NCBI GenBank assembly: GCA_025201365.1
Contig: JAIXMF010000001.1
Location: 1,736,001-1,800,000 of the forward strand
DNA length: 64,000 bases
From: Syncephalis plumigaleata
Taxonomy: Eukaryota > Zoopagomycota > Zoopagomycetes > Zoopagales > Piptocephalidaceae
Direction: 5' to 3'
In this document: in pieces, positions 58,391-64,000 of the stretch
How positions within the stretch are numbered: position 1 is the first letter of the stretch
How the letters are laid out: every line of letters starts with the position of its first letter
Made by a program: the position numbers and the translations under genes
The notes under the pieces: model-generated
The model's database searches: none
Seen by the model: only the letters and a program-made list of their open reading frames with translations
Told to the model about the DNA's origin: nothing

Positions 58391-59449
58391 ATGACACTAC
58401 CCGTAATTGGTTATCGCTATCTGGGCGTTGTTCCTTATAGAACTGCATTGGCATTGCAACGTGCTATCGTTGACTATCGACTGGCTTCGCGTAAACAAAA
58501 CGATAGCAATGGTGTATGGGACCAGGATGTTCTATTACTGCTACAGCATTCACCCGTTTACACCACGGGTATTCGACGATTCGCTCTACGTAATACGGCC
58601 GAACAGGATAGTGATGTCGAGGCGGAACGTGCACGTCTTACGACACTAGGAGCGGACTACTTTCAAGTAAGCAGTGCGATAGCTTTACCTGTTGTTGTTG
58701 CTGTTGTTGTTGTTGTTTGTCGCTTATTAGCTATGTGTGTGTGGTTGTGTAGACGCGTCGTGGTGGACAAATTACATTTCATGGTCCAGGTCAACTTGTA
58801 GGCTACCCGCTAGTTGATATTAATAATTACAAGGTAATACGAATAATAGTGAGTGTACAACAACATACATCCTCTAACTGATAGTGTGAAAACATAGTTT
58901 GGCGTACGACAATATGTGTGTGCACTAGAGAAAGCATTGATTGCCACTTGTAGTCATTATGGCTTGAATGCCGATGCTAGTAAAGAGACTGGCGTATGGA
59001 TTGACAACGATAAGATTGCAGCTATTGGTAAGAGGGAATTACGTGCAAGTAATCGATAGTAATTGACATGACATGATTAGGCATTGAGATACGTCGTTAT
59101 ATAACAAGTCATGGATTTGCACTTAATTGTAATACAGATCTCGATTGGTATAAGCATATTATCCCGTGTGGACTAGTAGATCGTGGGGTTACTTCGATTA
59201 CACGAGCATTAGAGGAACGGCAGCAACAAAGTAATGTTATTATTATGCGAGTACAATTGATATCCTATATTCATTATTCTACTCCATCTAGATCAAACAA
59301 CAATGCATCGCACTATTACCGTAAGCGATACCATTCCTGTAGTAGTAAACGCCATTGCCAATCAATTCCAATGTGATATCGAATCATTAGAACGGATTAA
59401 TCCTGTATTAGCACGTAATATCGATCAACTAATCATAGAACATCGATAA
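58391..59449 (+). CDS. LIP2: Octanoyl-[acyl carrier protein]:protein N-octanoyltransferase (LipB)
   Basis: Five exons (58391-58666, 58753-58833, 58898-59027, 59081-59230, 59292-59449) give 264 residues in exact frame. The LipB signature [19 protein letters not shown] is clear, followed by [28 protein letters not shown] with the catalytic Lys, and [11 protein letters not shown] with the catalytic Cys. The enzyme moves octanoate from mitochondrial ACP to the lipoyl domains of GcvH and 2-oxoacid dehydrogenases. Despite its expected mitochondrial place no long presequence is present (it starts [12 protein letters not shown]). Intron 1 contains a TTG-rich simple repeat. Confidence 0.94.
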
Positions 59450-59553
59450 TGATTTATTATAAAGCAACGAATAAACTACACTAACATATGTCATTATATT
59501 TATTACGCTAATATTTTTAACAATTAAACATTACTAGTATTCATCATGAGTGA

Positions 59554-60741
59554 TTACGTCAATTGTCGATGCATTAATTCCTAATATGATGTGATATTGT
59601 ATTAGTATTAATCCTTGATTATTTATATAGATGTACACTTACGTAAACTAGAAATATAGTGGAACTACCCGGAATACTACGTACTAGTGTAATGCCAAGA
59701 CCACGATAGAAACCACGAATACCTTGTGCCCGATATAGTCCCGCTGCCACTTGATAGAAACTAGCTCGACCCGTAGTGTCAGTTTGCATTCGTGACTTGA
59801 CTACATCCGCGGGGAATAGCGCGGCATTATACGCCATACCAGCCAGTGCACCGCTCGACATGAGTTGTGGCACGGTAAGATCGGCACGAGTCGGGCTATC
59901 CCTCGTGTCAATCGATGCTAATGATGCTGATGATGTCGATGATGTCGATCCTTGTGCAGCCCATTGTTGACGTAGTCTCGCCAAATGCCAGTCGCACGCC
60001 CATTCATACATACCGAACCAGGCAGCACCACCACCTACTTCGCGTAATAACGTGCCCAAACTACCACGATACAATCCGAGTGGACCTCGTTCACGTAAAG
60101 TGCGTGCAATGATCGTCCAAGGACCATGACCTGATCTTGGACCGGATTCCACTTGTAATTGACACTTGACAAGTTCCACCGGTGTTAGCACCAATGCGGC
60201 ACCTACACCTGCTAATGCACCTGCTAAACATCGCTCTCGCATACTAAGTGCACGATCCTTGTCATCCTCATTGTACTGCTGTGCACCACCAATTTCCGAT
60301 GGATTTGACCAACATTGACGTATGGCTCGTTGAGCCAAATCATATCCCATGAACAATGCGGCATTCTCGATAACTGCACCGAACAATGGAGCTGATAATC
60401 CCTGTACATTCATATGATTTACTATGATATTACATCCTGATGATAATGCTACCCTATTTACCTGATAGAATGATAATGCTCCTTCATTGCATAACATTTG
60501 CTTGATACAATCCCATGTATTACGATAGACTGGTTGAGCTAGTGGTTGCGTTTGTAAACGCACTTTTACCGTATCAAACGGAAACTCAACCATTTTCCCT
60601 ATAAATCCACCAACCTAGTAATAATAATAATGATGGTGATATAACTTGATCTATTAGTAGGCAATAATGCTTGATTGATATCACTATACTTACTGAGCCA
60701 CAAGTCAGTTCTACTAGGGCGTTTTCTTGTGGTTTTGTCAT
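59554..60741 (-). CDS. ORT1: Mitochondrial carrier, ornithine/basic amino acid type
   Basis: Four exons (60741-60694, 60614-60462, 60401-59643, 59580-59554) give 328 residues in exact frame. Three carrier repeats are visible with signatures PFDTVKVRLQ, TPVELVKCQLQ and PADVVKSRMQ, each followed by the glycine-rich matrix-helix pattern (for example RGPLGLYRGS, IRGFYRGLG). The N-terminus (LTCGSVGGFIGKMVEFPFDT), VELVKCQLQVE and the ending YELMHRQL are most like ORT1/ARG11 ornithine carriers, but a carnitine-type carrier cannot be excluded without contact-site comparison. Located in the mitochondrial inner membrane. Confidence 0.87.
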
Positions 60742-61404
60742 GGTATAATACTAAAAAAATATATACGTAGACGTGTGTGTGCGTGTGTTTATGTTGGTCG
60801 GCGATAATAAGACAAAAAGATTGATTTGATCTGATTTGATGAATGAATAGAGATGACTTTTTCTTTTTCTCTCTTTCCTTGCCTCTCCTGATCAACCGAC
60901 ATTTACCGTAACAAGATTGGAAATGGTTCAATAATTGCTTAAAATAGTAGTGATGATGAATGGATGACGGATATAACGACGTCAGCACATACATACAAAT
61001 ACATACATGACGTGGTTTCTAATGTGTGTACCTTTTTGCTTAAATGGTTATTCAGTCAATATGATTGTTACCAAGTGGGTAATGATGATAATGATACAAG
61101 TAGAAAAGTAAGAAAGAGTGACCTACTTGGTTACAATATAAAGACATTGACAATGTAATGTAGATATACGTGTATTGACATAGTAAGTAAGAATTACTGA
61201 TAATTACTAAATAACAACCGTAATCATTGTAGTAGTAATAGTTTTATATCACATGATTACCATTCATCTAATCATTTCATTATTAGGCCTTGGCTATTTA
61301 CCGGTACCTGCTATAATGACAAGCCATAGTATGAACTAGATAGAAGAATGCCAATCAACTCAATGACGTGTCTTGCTTCTTTCTTGTCTTCTTATGCTCA
61401 TGCA
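60742..61404. other. Intergenic region
   Basis: About 0.66 kb between the 5' end of the carrier and the 3' end of CENP-O, both minus. GT-rich run at 60774-60796 and a CT-rich tract (60860-60890) that may be carrier leader. Nothing else recognised. Confidence 0.5.
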
Positions 61405-63090
61405 TTAGTGCCGATGTCTTGTAGCACGATCGATGACTTGTTCCATAGCAACTAAAGGACCGTGTCGTTTCACAAGCAGTTCAAACTGTTCCGGCATACG
61501 TTCTATCGGATAAGCATCATCATGCCAGTGTAAAGCCACTAGTATATTCATTCATCAATGATTAGTATCTTCACTAGTCGATGTCATTCAAATGACTACT
61601 TACCATCGGTGATACCTCCATCATTAATTGTACGTGTGGTGTTATATAACCATAATCACTAACATGCATCTCCCAAATGAATAATAATTTAGGATAGGGT
61701 GTACTAATAAAGTAGTTAGTCATTATTAGTAGTATCTAGTAATAACTTCTTACCCAGGTCCATTAAATTGTAGCGTAACTTGTTCTGCCGCTTGTTGAGC
61801 CATACTCGTCAATAATGCATCTGTCCATTCGGTGTCCTTTTGTTGCTCTACCAATTCACTCGGTACAGGTTGCCAAACATCTACGTATTTGTGTATCAAT
61901 TCGTAATATATACTATAACGCATTCTATCCAATTGAGCGTAATCGACAATCATACGAAAGAACTTGACCAATTGATGATTTGTCTCCATTCTAGATCATT
62001 GTAATAGTATGAGTGTCATAGTAATAATGACGATTAATTGTACACACACTTACTCAGTAAGACATGCTTGCATTTCTACTTGCATCTTCCTACCTACACC
62101 TAGCTTTAATGCTAAAATGGATTTATCCGTTTCACGAACATGTAGTAGAACGTTGAATCGGAATTTCTCATTGATTGTGTGACCTGACATTTGGTAGATT
62201 CGTTTATGAACTATACGTGATGTCATCATAGGATCAGTGTAAGTATCAAATGTGCTACTATAACATGTCACTTGCCTTGATTATTTTGTAATTCGGTGGA
62301 TGTTTTAATATGATCAAATTGGACTTTGGCCAATTTACTTGCCTATATATATATATAAAATCATTGTAGTCAATAGAATGAGCTTTCCTTTTCCTCTTAT
62401 TTACTTACCCATTCCAATTCGTGTTCCTTAGTCAGAGCAGTCAAGTGTTCCTCGGCCATTAGTAGTTTCTCCATAGATTCCGATCTAATGGCCTTTTGTT
62501 TCTTCTTCTTTATACGTTTAGCGGCAGCAAAATACATACTGTAATCATTCTCCATAAGTAGCATACGTCTAGATCATTTCATATTCATCATGACATCACC
62601 GTAATGGATTGTTAATACAATGACATCGACGTATATTCTCCTGTATATCACTTACGCTAAATCTGTTTCATCACTTTGTGTACTATCTGGGGTGGATATG
62701 TCACCGCTAACATCGTTTGATTGGGCTTGCAACGCGTGTAATTTACGCTGTAGCTTTGCCACTTCTTCGCGTACTTGTTTCAGTTGCAGTTCTAATTGTT
62801 GCGCCTGTTGTTGTACCGGGTTCGTTTCCTGGTGTCGCGACAAGTCATTCATACTTATTGTGTCGCTCTAAGTAGAATGTATTCACACAATCACTCCTCA
62901 TTAGCTTACTTCACTCACTATATATATATATGTATTCTATTAGTCTTACCTCTTGCGTAGAATTATCCTCCGTCGTGTTGCTAAAAGTATGTGACGAGTC
63001 GTTGGATACATCATGTACTAGAGCACTAACATCAACTGCATCTTCTACTTGCTCGTCATCTGACAACGGTAATGATGTCATTGTAGTCAT
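61405..63090 (-). CDS. MCM21: Kinetochore protein CENP-O/Mcm21-like
   Basis: Seven exons: 63090-62950, 62867-62656, 62568-62409, 62342-62054, 61990-61754, 61703-61604, 61538-61405. The acidic Ser/Thr N-terminus leads to a coiled coil (residues about 65-95, LELQLKQVREEVAKLQRKLHAL), then a double-RWD-like region, with KFRFNVLLHVRE as a beta strand pair, and the C-terminal MPEQFELLVKRHGPLVAMEQVI, which matches the closing helix of the CENP-O/Mcm21 family. Mcm21 pairs with Ctf19 (CENP-P) in the inner kinetochore COMA complex. One A is missing in exon 4 (before RQVTCYSS) and one G at the exon 6/7 junction; with both the CDS is exactly 425 codons. Two in-frame ATGs lie 9 nt apart at 63090 and 63081. 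Confidence 0.77.
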
Positions 63091-63310
63091 TAGACAAGCA
63101 AACTAGAAAAAGAACAAAAATAAAATAAAGACGAACAAATGTTGATGCGAGCATGTTTGCTCGTTTGTTCGTTTATTCCTTTGACAATGACTCATTTCGA
63201 TGACTTGTACCAAATAGGGCGTGCTCATTTCCTTTTTATACACGTATTTAAATGGAAAAAGACACGCTACCATTCTCTACATGTTAGAACATTATCACTA
63301 TTTAATTGCA

Positions 63311-64000
63311 CTACTCGCGAGTAATACTGAACATTTCAGCTAATGAGATACGCTTAATTGCTAGTAATCGAGTTGTAGCAGTATTAACATCTATCCATGT
63401 AAACATTAGTGAGATGATGATTACTATGAATTCAATAATCGCTCATTAATCGTATACACACCTCAAATTGAATGTGAACCGGTTTAAAGAGTAGATCCAT
63501 CTATATCAATCAATTGTTAGTGAATTCATAGTAGAATAATAGTAGTAGTGTATACTCACCTTTATAGCCATACGCTTACTAGTATTTAATTGACAGTAAT
63601 CATATGCCTATTAGTGTGATTAGTATTAGTCTGCATCATTACAGTATAATGAATACATAAACTTACACTTGTACCTATCAATTGTTCTGCTACTTTATTA
63701 CTAATCTCAAATTGCTTTAGCTCACCACTATGATCAATGAATGATATGTGACGGGATAGCTGATACGTATAATGCTTCGTAGTTAATGGTCGTCGACAAT
63801 TAACACATTGTGATACAGATGTGTTCACTGGTACAATTGGACAAGTTGATGATTGTTGATCACTACTATCATTCATTAATATTTGCTTGTTTGTTTATTG
63901 ACTAGATAATCTATTAAACAATGTTCACCTACCATTGTATAACTATCATACCTCTATCCACGATATCAATATCTAATCGACATAGATAGGCATAAACAGA
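63311..64000 (-). CDS. RPA1-like OB-fold protein, C-terminal part
   Basis: Exons 63865-63667, 63607-63560, 63500-63462 and 63390-63311; an earlier exon probably runs off the right edge (64000-63952). A CVNC zinc-ribbon pair is followed by HYTYQLSRHISFIDHSGELKQFEISNKVAEQLIGTS, the pattern of the RPA1 DNA-binding domain C (the strand that reads ADHTG...F...AE.LLG in relatives), and a short C-terminal strand (LLFKPVHIQFE). RPA70 coats single-stranded DNA in replication and repair. A start at 63876 (MNDSSDQQ) is possible and would make a small stand-alone protein, but the zinc ribbon would then lack a partner strand. Two junctions need one extra G to stay in frame. Confidence 0.6.

Noticed and set aside
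62256-62275. A further GC-AG (or 14-nt GT-AG) intron in CENP-O exon 4
   Set aside because: The intron would be about 14 nt, too short to splice; one missing A in the run explains the frame change better.

Overview
The window is eukaryotic nuclear DNA, most likely from an early-diverging fungus. The fungal call rests on a fungal-type aspartokinase, a full-size PDR-type ABC transporter whose first nucleotide-binding domain is degenerate, a Vam7-type PX-SNARE without a membrane anchor, PMP3, and REV3, WAPL and CENP-O orthologues. Genes are dense, on both strands, and cut by short introns (about 45-90 nt) with GTAAGT-like donors and frequent TACTAAC-like branch sites; several have pyrimidine-rich leaders. 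The lineage within fungi is not settled. I recognised no tRNA, rRNA, CRISPR array or bacterial-type operon.

Layout, left to right: a partial secreted glycoprotein (-); calcineurin A (-); VAM7 (+); a small secreted-peptide gene split into one-codon microexons by a tandem array of near-identical introns (-, about 6.5-7.9 kb); a U4/U6-snRNP-type cyclophilin (+); an unidentified small helical protein (-); dolichyl-diphosphatase (+); malic enzyme (+); a phenol-hydroxylase-like FAD monooxygenase (+); WAPL cohesin-release factor (-); aspartokinase (-); a 2.4-kb gap; a secreted or membrane kinase-like protein (-); a tyrosine-recombinase (DIRS-order) retrotransposon at 26.4-30.9 kb; a secreted PI-PLC-like protein (+); REV3 (-); a seven-helix membrane protein (+); a secreted SMP-30-like protein (+); SEC11 (+); a GNAT acetyltransferase (-); ITPK1 (+), whose stop codon touches that of LSG1 (-); PMP3 (+); a PDR ABC transporter (+); a PPR protein (+); octanoyltransferase (+); a mitochondrial carrier (-); CENP-O/Mcm21 (-); and the 3' part of an RPA1-like gene (-).

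Neighbours are mostly unrelated housekeeping genes; no operon-like logic is visible. Themes that recur are chromosome maintenance (WAPL, REV3, CENP-O, RPA1-like), calcium, lipid and inositol-phosphate signalling (calcineurin, PI-PLC-like, ITPK1), and secreted or membrane proteins.

The outstanding object is the microexon gene. Thirteen 3-nt exons and one 5-nt exon join, without breaking frame, to a signal-peptide exon and a stop-bearing exon. Together they would encode a 49-53-residue secreted peptide ending in a Lys-Ala repeat. Eleven of its introns are tandem copies of a roughly 80-nt unit, each keeping GTAAGT, a TACTAAC-like branch site and a clean run to a terminal AG. Copying the intron array therefore copies codons.

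A caution on sequence quality: several conserved genes need an extra base at scattered points to stay in frame, mostly in short runs of one base or at a donor junction. This fits single-base deletions in a long-read assembly better than gene decay, because most other genes are perfectly in frame.
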